From Peronospora farinosa (taxonomy: Eukaryota; Oomycota; Peronosporomycetes; Peronosporales; Peronosporaceae): DNA of 64,000 nucleotides. This document shows, piece by piece, positions 52,400-61,533 of the stretch; position 1 is the first letter of the stretch; each line of letters starts with the position of its first letter. Under the pieces are notes generated by a model, which saw only the letters and a list, made by a program, of their open reading frames with translations, was not told where the DNA came from and made no database searches. The stretch is taken from the NCBI GenBank assembly GCA_947646735.1, contig CANTFK010000020.1, forward strand, positions 186,001-250,000, read 5' to 3'. Both the position numbers and the translations under genes were made by a program.

Positions 52400-52993
52400 T
52401 GTAACGGGCCGATAGTTACACGAGCTCGTTAAGTATATGATACTTTACGGGAGGTCTAAAAGGGTACGTAATACCTTAAACCTTTCACTTGGGTGAGGCA
52501 CATCAATGAGACCCACCCTCGTATGATATCCATTGATGGATTCACATGTAACGAGAATGACGCCATTTGGGACTGGGCGTCATGGTGACGCTTCAAACAG
52601 ACGTCTTCAGCGAGCTTAAATATACCTAAGCTCGCACGTAGGGAAAGTTTCTAAAGAGACGCGTATCCGATCGTTACATTTAACCAATCAGTAACTAGAT
52701 TTGTATCTCTTCATTCTCTATAAATTATAAGTCAGTCTTGAATTTGCTAAACGTAGCTCACTGTGCACGATAAGCTGAATAAGCTTCTGCGTGTCGTAAG
52801 TGAAGCATTTATTTTGAATGTTCGTTGTGCAGTTCGCTTAGGCGACCGGCAACGGTTAGTACAGCGCTTCGGCGCCGACCAACACCACCACCATCGCACG
52901 CGGAAGTTAGACGGTTTAGCCGCTTTTACTCACGCTGTTTGAAGTTGTGCGCCAGCGTAGCACGTGGCAGCTTCTTTGAAGTGTTCGTCTACA
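52400..52993 (+). repeat. 594-bp LTR of remnant G
   Basis: It starts TGTAACGGGCCGATAGTTACA, an inverted repeat, and ends GTCTACA. It contains a CCAAT box (aaccaatcag, about 52682), a TATA-like ctataaatta (about 52718) and cagtcttgaattt. The 3' half matches 1-311. Confidence 0.8.
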
Positions 52994-53453
52994 TACGATG
53001 ATCTGCCGGTCGCCAGATTTCCAATGTCAATGTATGGACATCCACGGATCATGTGGATCAATCCCACATATGGATCAAGCCATATTCGATCCAAGATCCG
53101 CGGATGAGGGGCCTAATCTGGAGTCATGATGCCGCCGTTTACTAGAAAGACGGCTCTGGCCAACCAGTTTATATTGCATCTAGGTACTCGCAGCTAAAGC
53201 GAAATGCTTTCCACATGCTTTCTAACAAAGACAATGTGTACCTGAATGTGCTCAACTTGTTGGATGCTGTAATCAGCTTAGATGACCCTATATGTGCATA
53301 CTAAATGTGCAGTTGTCTGGAGCTCGCCGTACAACGGAGGAGGATAGAGTGAACCCTGTGCCAAAGTTAAGACCGCTCTGCACCATTCGTGAAAGAGAAA
53401 CTGGTCTCACATAAACTGCCTGAAATGAGCTGTAGAGAACCAAACTCGGACGC
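52994..53453. other. Spacer 3' of the CRT-like gene
   Basis: No gene recognised; it presumably includes the 3' UTR of the minus-strand transporter gene. Confidence 0.45.
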
Positions 53454-55000
53454 TTACACATTGTTGCCTGCATGATTTGCCGTGTTGCTGTTGGAGCCGT
53501 AGGAGTTCTTACCAGCTGCGCTACGACCCAAGAGTCGAACATCACTGCCACTTCCACTGTGCCGAAACATTGGACTTTGACGGTACACCACTTTGCCGCG
53601 ACGCTTGCGCATGAGATGCGTCTTCTGCAACGAAGGCGACGCATACATGGGTGACTTCTCCACGGACTGTGTCCCACTCTTGCGCTGTTCTTTTTCAGAA
53701 TGGTACACGAGTAATCCCATCACGAGCACAAAAAGTGCAAATCCGTCATAGATAGTAAACGCTTGGCCGGCGAACTTGCCCGTAAGAAAGGGAAGCATGT
53801 ACAGCAAATCGGTGAGAGGAAGGCCTACGGCGGATGAGACCACGAAGAGAACACTACTGCCTTCCTTGAAGATGTACAGCATCAGCTGGTTGTAGATTGT
53901 GTTGAAGACGATAAAGACCAAAAACACCTCCAACACCCCGGAATCACACGCAAGCACCTTGCCGTTCAGCTCAACTTCGTTGCCGATGAAACACTGATGG
54001 GCTTTGACCACATAGGATGGAAAGTCCGCCCAAGGCACTGGAGGATCACTGAACGCTGTAATACGCACTGTCCAAATGGTGGCAGAGCCAATGATCAGCT
54101 GGTAAAAGCTGATCCAAATGTTGGCGTACCAGATATCTAGGTCCACGTCCTTCAGTCCGATCTCCTTGTAGACGTTTGAAGCCGCGGCCGGCACCAGCGA
54201 CACGATATACAAAGATATCCATCCCGCGCTTGGGTCAGGGGTGTTCGCGTTGTCCTGACCAGTTATAGCTGGGATCAAGTTCACCATGCCCCCATACAGC
54301 ACTAGGATGGAGCCTAAAATATGGCCGCGCTTGAAACGCGTTTGCAAGAAAATGTATGACAAGAGCATATTGAATGGTAGATTTAGCTGGTTCAGCACAT
54401 TGGCCATGTTCCCCCTACCCAGACACAATAAAACATTAAGACTTTTCTCACTTGAAAATCAGCCAGCAGCATGATCGAGACGTACCCGATGTGAGGCGTT
54501 GGGAACGCACCAAGTAGGTTGTAAAGCGTGTCAAAGAGAGCCATGAGCATGTACTTGTAATGAGGAAACTCACGCATCTCTTGCGTAATGTCATCTACAG
54601 CAACAAAAACTAGTCACTAATAACAAAATAGATTAGATTTCATGATGAGCTGTTACCTGTAAAGTACATCTTGTAGCTGACAAAAGCCCCATCAGGTAAC
54701 GTTAGTGACAATCAATATCATCAGTTCATTCGTTTATAACCACGTACGCTACAACAGGAGCTGATGAGATTAAAAATGCGATAGGGAGGATCACGTTCGT
54801 AAAATACCAGAGAAACTCGGTGTAGTCGTACGTAATCCGTCTACAATTTCGACGTAACGGTCAGCAATCACTAAAATGTAACAATCATTGACACAGTGTA
54901 CCACATACGTATAGAGTACACGGTCAACACAACGCGCCATAATAAGTAGAGAGAGCGCCACTGCGAGCTTAGACTCCCATAGCAGCCGCTTTATATTCAT
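53454..55000 (-). CDS. CRT-like transporter (drug/metabolite transporter superfamily)
   Basis: A multi-pass membrane protein of the chloroquine-resistance-transporter-like family. Relatives move thiols and peptides across plant plastid membranes (CLT) and drugs or peptides out of the malaria digestive vacuole (PfCRT). Five exons with consistent phases give 424 residues: 55000-54909, 54840-54748, 54676-54657 (20 nt), 54594-54486 and 54414-53454. Family marks are CVDRVLY before the first loop, DYTEFLWYF, NVLNQLNLPFNML and KEIGLKDVDLDIWYAN; hydrophobic helices are spread throughout. The C-terminal 80 residues are Ser/Lys-rich and probably cytosolic. Exon 4 must use the GTACGT donor (intron starts 54485); using the later GTGAGA breaks the frame. 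The ATG lies only about 20 bp from the edge of the duplicated VPS51 promoter. Substrate and organelle are not predictable. Confidence 0.8.
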
Positions 55001-55018
55001 CGTCCTGTGACTCTCAAG

Positions 55019-55379
55019 GATCGAAATGAAGTGTGTGTGTGCGACGATAAGATCGTATCCCTTTTTTGACGTCAAAATGTACGTTGACCAATTAAAACGC
55101 TGCCTTTTATCTTCTTGTTATTATTGACAAGTAGAAGACATTTTTGACAGATACGTGAAGGTGCTATCATGAAAGCCCACAGCATGGCGCGCATGCAGGA
55201 ACTCTTGAGCAGCTATTACGGACTACAAAATCAGGAGAGCACACAGGACAATAGCGCAATATCGATTCACCCGGATTTGATTCCAAGATCTACGTTAAGG
55301 TGCGCGCTTAGCTGTCCAAATGTCAAAACGTAACCTCGAGCGTAACCTTTTGTCAAAAATGAGAATGGAGCTACTCGGG
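55019..55379 (+). pseudogene. VPS51 duplicate: promoter half and exon 1 region
   Basis: Closely matches 21425-21770, including the TGACGTCA site (55067-55074), the ATG at 55167 and exon 1. An indel around 55250 shifts the frame and the copy ends just after the exon 2 start (gagctactcg). Confidence 0.85.
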
Positions 55380-55995
55380 GACTTCTCGCTGACTCCTGCG
55401 CTAACGTAGAACGCTCTTTTCACCATCGCGCGAGTTTCGCCCCAAATCATACACATCTTTGTAAAAAGTAACAAAGAGCGTCCCAGTATCCCCGTGCACT
55501 TTTCGAAAAACACTTTTAATCTGGAACTGCACGCAGCCTTCCACAATTCCAGTGGCATTTTCGGCTAGCCCACACATTGGAATGCTTCGGTCTACACTTT
55601 TCACCTGCGAGACAAAGTGCTTCATCACGTGCATGAACACGAAGTACTCACTTTCGACAATGTCTGAGGAGAGGTCTTCGTCCTGCAGCATATCAAGGAC
55701 TTCCGTCGAGCCCTGCATGAGACGAGCAAGTGGTGATCATATGTAAGTAATGGCCGTGCAAAGAGTCAATCCATCAATGGTGAGCTTACATATTCCGTGT
55801 GCGAACGGCGAAACTGCATGATACACTGTTTCCGATACAGTGCAAACAGCTCATTCACAAAATTTAGGAGCAAATCGTCTCGAGTCGTATCGGAGGGCTT
55901 GCGTGATGTCGACAACTTTTCGCGCGTGACAACTTGGGGTATCAAGTGGGTTTTGTACACTGAAAACACTCGACCCATCTTTGATAAGACATCCA
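55380..55995 (-). pseudogene. VPS51 duplicate: inverted internal block
   Basis: Reverse complement of about 22800-23414 of the intact gene, covering parts of exons 7 and 8 with their intron. Similarity is very high (MGRVFSVYKTHL, VVTREKLSTSRKPSD, LQDEDLSSDIVESEYFVF). A 3-bp loss and a few substitutions are seen. Confidence 0.88.
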
Positions 55996-56165
55996 TCGGA
56001 GCAATGTGGTTGCCATTGTGTGCAACAATAGCACTCAAGTTTCGGCACGTCGAGGATAATTCAGCGTTGCAGGTGACTGCAACCAAAGCGTCTATATTCA
56101 AGCTGTTTAGATCTTCTAACTTCTTGTGTGTCGTTGAATTGCAGCACGGGTTGATCGAACATCTT
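55996..56165 (+). pseudogene. VPS51 duplicate: 3' end block
   Basis: Matches 24545-24700 (SNVVAIV to the stop, then the 3' UTR intron-like gtgactgcaa ... ttgcag). It is visibly more diverged than the inverted block beside it. Orientation is the same as the intact gene. Confidence 0.75.
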
Positions 56166-56523
56166 AGGTGGCATTTGCTTTTGTTGTATCGTATTCAGAG
56201 CACCCGCAAAGCTCTTTGTACTGGACCTAGGCCTGCACAAGGTCTGTCACTAGCCGCTTAGCCGTCTTGAGCTCTCGTATAGATAACTCACTTCATGTTT
56301 ACCTTGTTATCTACTCGATACGAGCAAGCCCAATAAAAAAGAATAGCTGATGTTGAAGCTGTCGCCTCGTCACATGTTTCATCGTTTTTATTTCTAACGC
56401 TTCGTGACTCTTTAGAAATATTCAATAGAAATATTCAATAGAAAGCCTAACAATCACGTGCCAGTCATTCGAAGAGCTCCATTACTTCAAGAAAAAAATC
56501 GGTCGGACACTCTGCTACTTGCC
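56166..56523. other. Upstream region of the DDX10-type gene
   Basis: No gene. A 13-bp direct duplication (aaatattcaatag) lies at about 56416-56441. Promoter elements cannot be placed with confidence. Confidence 0.5.
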
Positions 56524-58845
56524 ATGGCATCGCGTGCGTTCCGTCAGGCCCACAGCCGCCCATATCCTCTAGAACAAGACAAAGAAACTATTGCAGCTGC
56601 TGAAGCTGTCAAAGTAAAGCAGATTGAGCGTGAACGTCTCGAGATTGAGCGACTAGAGACCCGTATCGCTGAGCAGACTCCAGCACGCGGCTCGCAGCTT
56701 GGTGAAGCCGCGAATTTTGATTTTTTTCCCTTGTCTGAAGCTACACGACGTGGATTAAGGGCCTGTGGCTTCACAGCACCTACCAGGATCCAAGTGGGTG
56801 CATTGCTGCACGCGCTGGCGGGGCGCGACGTACTTGCGGCGGCCAAGACCGGCTCCGGCAAGACGTTGGCCTTCCTATTACCGGTACTAGAGAAGCTGTT
56901 CCGTCTTCGCTGGAGTGTAGAGGATGGACTTGGAGCTTTGGTCATTTCACCTACGAGAGAACTGGCCTTGCAGATCTTTGAGGTGCTGCGTAACGTCGGC
57001 AAGGCCCACGCGTTCTCGGCCGGTCTGGTCATTGGTGGCAAGAACTTCCGAGAGGAGCAGCTACGTCTCATCCGGATGAATTTGTTGGTGTGTACACCTG
57101 GTAGATTGCTGCAGCACATGGAGCAGACACCAGCATTCGATGCGACCAATTTGCAGGTGCTTGTACTAGACGAAGCTGACCGGATTCTGGATTTGGGTTT
57201 CCAGAAACAATTGAAAGCCATTTTGGAGCACCTGCCACCTGCTGGTACGAGACAGACTATGCTCTTCTCGGCTACACAGACCAAGTCAGTGAAGGATTTG
57301 GCTGCACTGAGTTTGCGAGAACCCGAGTATGTTGCTGTGCACGAGCACTCGGCCAATGCAACGCCCAAAGGTCTTACGCAGAGCTACGTGGTGACGCCAC
57401 TAGAGCGTAAATTGGACGTATTGCTGTCATTTATTAAGTCACACCTGAAGCAAAAGGTGATTGTGTTTTTGTCTACTTGCCGCCAAGTGCGATTCATACA
57501 CAGCGTCTTCTGCAAGCTGCAGCCTGGTATACCGCTCTGTGCGCTGCACGGTAAGTACAAGCAGGGCAAGCGTGTGGAGGTGTACTACGAGTTTTTGAAC
57601 AAACCGGCCGCAGTTCTTTTTGCCACGGACATTGCAGCACGAGGACTGGATTTTCCTCAGGTAGATTGGGTACTGCAGCTGGACTGCCCAGAAGATGCTG
57701 CTAATTACATTCACCGAGTTGGGCGCACGGCGCGTTACAACAAGCAGGGTAAGGCGCTGATGTGCCTGGTGCCGTCCGAGGTGGACGGCATGACAAAGCG
57801 ACTTGCGGATGCTAAGGTACCCATCCGTGAGACAAAGCTCAACCCAGCCAAGACCACGAGCTGTCACCAGAAGGTGGCCTCAGTTGTTGCGGGTGACAAG
57901 GAGATTAAAGCGCTAGCACAGAAGGCTTTCATGTCTTATGTGCGCTCTGTGTACTTGCAGCCGGATCGTGAGGTGTTTGATACCACGGCTTTGCCATTGG
58001 ATGCGTTTGCGGAGTCTTTTGGACTTCCTGGCGCACCGCGCATGCCGTTCTTGTCCAAAATGAAGGCTGAGCACGAAAACGGTGGTAACGAGGCGTTGCG
58101 TGACGAGCTACGTGGGAAAAAGAATGTCAACCGTAAGCTCCAGCAGCTCAAGGAGAAGATTAAGGCGGAGAAGGAACGCAAGCGTTTGGCGCGGCAGCTG
58201 GCTGCTTTGGGGACTATGGAGCAGGAAGAGGCGAAGAAGAAGTTAGAGATGAAGCAAGAGAAGGAGGGGTCCGAAGAGGAAGAAGAGGACTCGTTGATGA
58301 TTGTCAAGCGGGTGCACAACTGGGCAGAAGATGACGAGCCACTGGATCAGGAAGCACTTGGCCCCAGCAGTAAGAAGAAGCAGAAGAAGTTGCGTGTGGA
58401 TCGCGAGGTCATCAATACGTCCAAGATCGTGTTCGACGACGAGGGCAACAGCACCAAAATGATGGACCGCCTTGCGGCACGCAACACTGGCAACAACGAA
58501 TTTGATGACGTGGAGCAGCATGCTAAAAACTACACGGAGCAAGTAGCTGCTCGTCTCGCGGCCAAGGATGCTGAGGATCGTCGTTTGGAGAAGGAGCGTG
58601 TGCGTGCCAAGCATCACAAGAAGCGTATGAAAACCAAGTGCGAACGTGACGATGAGAGCGAGGATGGCGGCCCACGTCTTGTTGTCGGCTCTGACGATGA
58701 AGACATGAGCGGCAGCGAAAGGGGTAGTGACGAAAACACCAGCAGCGATGACGACGAGGATGTGAGCGACAGGAAGAAAAAGATCGACCGTCACGCTGTC
58801 GCGAGTCAGGAAGAGATGGCATTGAGGATGCTTCAGCGCCGATAG
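56524..58845 (+). CDS. DBP4: DEAD-box RNA helicase, DDX10/Dbp4 type
   Basis: A nucleolar ATP-dependent RNA helicase; yeast Dbp4 and human DDX10 act in early 18S rRNA processing and U14 snoRNA release. A single exon of 773 residues starts at ATG 56524. The frame is open 22 codons further upstream, but no ATG is there. Motifs in order: Q motif (F66, Q90), Walker A AAKTGSGKT (106-114), PTREL, TPGRLLQH, DEAD (216-219), SAT (249-251), LHGKYKQGKR, ATDIAARGLD and HRVGRTAR (397-404). The family-specific ATQTKSVKDLA and the long charged C-terminal extension, with Lys/Glu-rich coiled coil and acidic serine tracts, fit Dbp4. Nothing is missing from the catalytic core. Confidence 0.93.
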   Translation: MASRAFRQAHSRPYPLEQDKETIAAAEAVKVKQIERERLEIERLETRIAEQTPARGSQLGEAANFDFFPLSEATRRGLRACGFTAPTRIQVGALLHALAGRDVLAAAKTGSGKTLAFLLPVLEKLFRLRWSVEDGLGALVISPTRELALQIFEVLRNVGKAHAFSAGLVIGGKNFREEQLRLIRMNLLVCTPGRLLQHMEQTPAFDATNLQVLVLDEADRILDLGFQKQLKAILEHLPPAGTRQTMLFSATQTKSVKDLAALSLREPEYVAVHEHSANATPKGLTQSYVVTPLERKLDVLLSFIKSHLKQKVIVFLSTCRQVRFIHSVFCKLQPGIPLCALHGKYKQGKRVEVYYEFLNKPAAVLFATDIAARGLDFPQVDWVLQLDCPEDAANYIHRVGRTARYNKQGKALMCLVPSEVDGMTKRLADAKVPIRETKLNPAKTTSCHQKVASVVAGDKEIKALAQKAFMSYVRSVYLQPDREVFDTTALPLDAFAESFGLPGAPRMPFLSKMKAEHENGGNEALRDELRGKKNVNRKLQQLKEKIKAEKERKRLARQLAALGTMEQEEAKKKLEMKQEKEGSEEEEEDSLMIVKRVHNWAEDDEPLDQEALGPSSKKKQKKLRVDREVINTSKIVFDDEGNSTKMMDRLAARNTGNNEFDDVEQHAKNYTEQVAARLAAKDAEDRRLEKERVRAKHHKKRMKTKCERDDESEDGGPRLVVGSDDEDMSGSERGSDENTSSDDDEDVSDRKKKIDRHAVASQEEMALRMLQRR

Positions 58846-59015
58846 ATACACCTGCTGATCATACACTACATAGATAACCTATCAATTGTTGCATGCATCG
58901 CTACTAGAGTTGCATTCGTCTACAAGGGTGAGACCTTTTACTGCTTGATCGTTATTCAATCAATTGATCCTCAACTTTTCCTTGCAAGCACCCGTTACAT
59001 CACCTTCCTAGCGGC
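58846..59015. other. Intergenic spacer
   Basis: 170 bp between two same-strand genes; a short promoter must lie here. No clear motif. Confidence 0.4.
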
Positions 59016-61363
59016 ATGCCCGTGCCAGCTCCAACCCCTCCGAGCTTCTCCTGTCCGTGCCGTCGTCGTGTTCGTGCGGTGGCCATGATCCTGGACGACG
59101 TGTTGTACAATCATTCAAAGCTCTTGTCACACTTGGCAATCGAACGCGGCGTAGCCCAATTACTGGCGGAACGTGCGTTCCCGACAAAAGCAGCAGCGTT
59201 TGAAGCTTTACAGATCTTTCGCAACACTTATGGACTCCGTAAGCGCTTTCCTCGCTTCGTCGACAGCCTCATGGTTGACCCCTACACCAAACTCTCACCA
59301 ATTCAAGCGCAGCGAGTTATTGCTGCTTACTATGAGAGCAATGTACCGGAGGCTCGAAGTATTACGCCCTTTCCACATGTACGTAAGATATTGCTGGAGC
59401 TACAGGACGGAGGAGTCCGCCACTTGGCGCTGCTGCTTATTGGGAAGCCAGAGGTGCAGCGTGAACGTCTTAAAGCTTTGGGAGTCGACGATCTGTTTCA
59501 TCAGGTGGTTCATGTAAGCCCGAATCCAAGCTTAGCTCAGGTCACGAGTGCCATGAAGCAGCTTGCAAGACAACTGAATGTACCGGCATCCGCTGTCATG
59601 TTTGTGGGACGCAAGGCTTTCTACGAGATCAAGGCTGCTAATACTGTCGGAATGCTCACTGTTCGCATGGTGTGTGTGTGCAAACGATAATTGTCGATTG
59701 TATCTAGCGCGTTGATTAACATCGTGATTGACTGACTGTCTGTCTGTAGCTGTTCGGCAAGTACACGAGCGTGATGCCAACGGAGGAGATAGAGCAACCA
59801 GATTTTCAAGTGAGGAAGCATTTACATGTAGACGCGAGGTTGACTCTTACAATGGAAAACTGAACTAACTTGTAAGATGCTGCTACTTGTATGTAGATTG
59901 AGTCGATTGAACAGCTAGTACCGATTGTAAAACTGGCAGACCAGCAAATGCTGCAGCCCAAGATCGTGGCAATTGGTGGTGGCACGGGCTTAGCAGTGTT
60001 ACTCAAGGAACTGCGCCACTATCCGGCTGATCTCACTGCCGTCGTCACAGGTTTGTGAACGAACTCAGCAGCACAAAATCGAGATCTGTTGCTACCAACA
60101 ACTAACTTATGCTGCTTTAGTTTTCGACTCAGGTCGCCATTCTGGTGCCCTTCGCAAGTATCTTGGCATCTTGCCACCTGGAGATATTCGAAACTGTCTG
60201 GTGGCGCTTTCCGACTCCGGTTAGTAGTTTCGGTCGTCATGCATCGAGTCCATCTTTACCTCACGGTTGATCCATTCTTGTGTGTACGCATAGATGAACT
60301 CTTGAGCAAGCTGATGAATTACCGCTTTCGTGATAACTTCATGGAGGGTTGCAGCTTGGGTAACCTGCTGCTAGCAGCGCTGACCGATTTACAAGGAGGT
60401 TTCGACCGCGCTGTCTCGTCAATCGCTGAAATTCTCAACATCCACGGCTCCGTGCTACCAGCTACACTCGAAAACACTGAGCTGTGCGCCGAGCTTACTG
60501 ACGGTTCGACAGTCATATCAGAAGTCAATGTACGCAGCCCATTTGTGCCTAATGAAGAGGTCGACTCTCAGTCAGATTCCACTTCCTCAACCAGCAGTTC
60601 AAGTGGAACCCCACCGTCTATGACTCAAAAGCCTGGTCACTCCAAAAAGAAGATCAAAAAAGCGCCGATCAAACGTGTCTACCTCGAGAACCCAAACGTA
60701 GAAGCTTTCGAGCCAGCGGTGCGTGCTATCGAGGACGCAGATATTATCATCTTGAGTCCTGGTGGTTTTTACACATCAATCATTGCCACGCTGTTGGTAC
60801 CAGGTATACGCGACGCCATTGCACGCAGCGCGGGAGCTACAGTGTACGTGAGCAACGTGACCACGCAAAATGGGCAGACCGATGGCTACACGCTAGAGAA
60901 AACACTAGAGGTGCTTTCCACTTATCTCGGAGAGAGCGCCATTGACTATCTGATTGCGAACAACACGTTCCCACCAGAAAATGTGCTTGCACCGTACATC
61001 GAGCGTGGAGAAGAATTGTTGTTGCCTACGCCCGAAATGGCGGGTAGCAAGCACCCGGTATTGCTTCAGGGCCAAACCTTTCAAGAAGATCTCGTTGCTG
61101 GACATGCGGCTTGCGAATGGAAAAAGGCACCCATGCTTAAACACAGCGGCCGTCGCGTGGCTGCCATTCTCTACACCATCATTGACAAGGAAATGGCACG
61201 TCACCGTCATCATCAGCAGCTAGAAACTATTGCTCTCAGCGCAACTCGAGTGAATATGCCGAGCTCGAAGAACTCATGGATGCCATCCTTCACAGCGCCC
61301 GTGACGCTCTTCGGATTGCTGACAGCCACAATGCTCGTAGCTTCCATGGTTCGTCATAGGTAA
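59016..61363 (+). CDS. Degenerate HAD domain fused to a YvcK/CofD-like domain, hydrophobic tail
   Basis: Five exons with matching phases (59016-59669, 59750-59809, 59897-60050, 60121-60219, 60294-61363) give 678 residues. The N-terminal 220 residues follow a pyrimidine-nucleotidase-like HAD fold, but the catalytic residues are gone: motif I reads MILDDVLYN, so the nucleophile aspartate is isoleucine; motif II has no Ser/Thr, motif III no Lys, and motif IV reads VGRKAFYE instead of VGDxxxND. Residues from about 260 match the YvcK/CofD (UPF0052) family: [11 protein letters not shown] (264-274), [40 protein letters not shown] and [19 protein letters not shown]. YvcK binds UDP-sugars in bacteria and CofD transfers lactyl phosphate in F420 synthesis; the eukaryotic role is unknown. 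The last 22 residues form a hydrophobic helix plus RHR, like a tail anchor. Confidence 0.85.
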
Positions 61364-61533
61364 AACTCCTAAGTCTAGACAGAAGCTTAGAAGACAAACA
61401 GCAATTTCATTCACAACACCAGTAAATATCGAGTTGTTTTCACTCAGGAACGCGAACGTCACGTACATATAAGTTCTACTCACCCTTCATCCTGACTACG
61501 TTCATTTTCACATAGAATTCGAACATGCCGAGC
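61364..61533. other. Convergent spacer
   Basis: 170 bp between the ends of two convergent genes; it must contain both polyadenylation regions. Nothing else is seen. Confidence 0.4.

Larger units (their letters stand above)
51250..52993 (+). mobile_element. Gypsy remnant G: chromodomain end and 3' LTR
   Basis: Plus-strand 3' piece of another chromovirus: a chromodomain (about 51270-51430), an unassigned interval with a minus-strand ORF, a purine tract (aagaggggga at 52387-52396) and a 594-bp LTR. The purine tract, CCAAT and TATA-like order in the LTR all point to plus-strand sense. The 5' part is missing. Confidence 0.7.

Noticed and set aside
54392..54577. Apparent frameshift between CRT-like exons 4 and 5
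   Set aside because: Using the GTACGT donor at 54485 instead of the later GTGAGA restores the frame and gives the family spacing before NVLNQ, so no error is needed.
56544..57368. Minus-strand ORF of 274 codons opposite the helicase core
   Set aside because: Pure shadow of a strongly conserved sense frame with all DEAD-box motifs.
58243..58866. Minus-strand ORF of 207 codons opposite the DDX10-type gene
   Set aside because: It lies opposite a Lys/Glu/Asp-rich tail whose complement is naturally stop-poor; the sense gene is intact.
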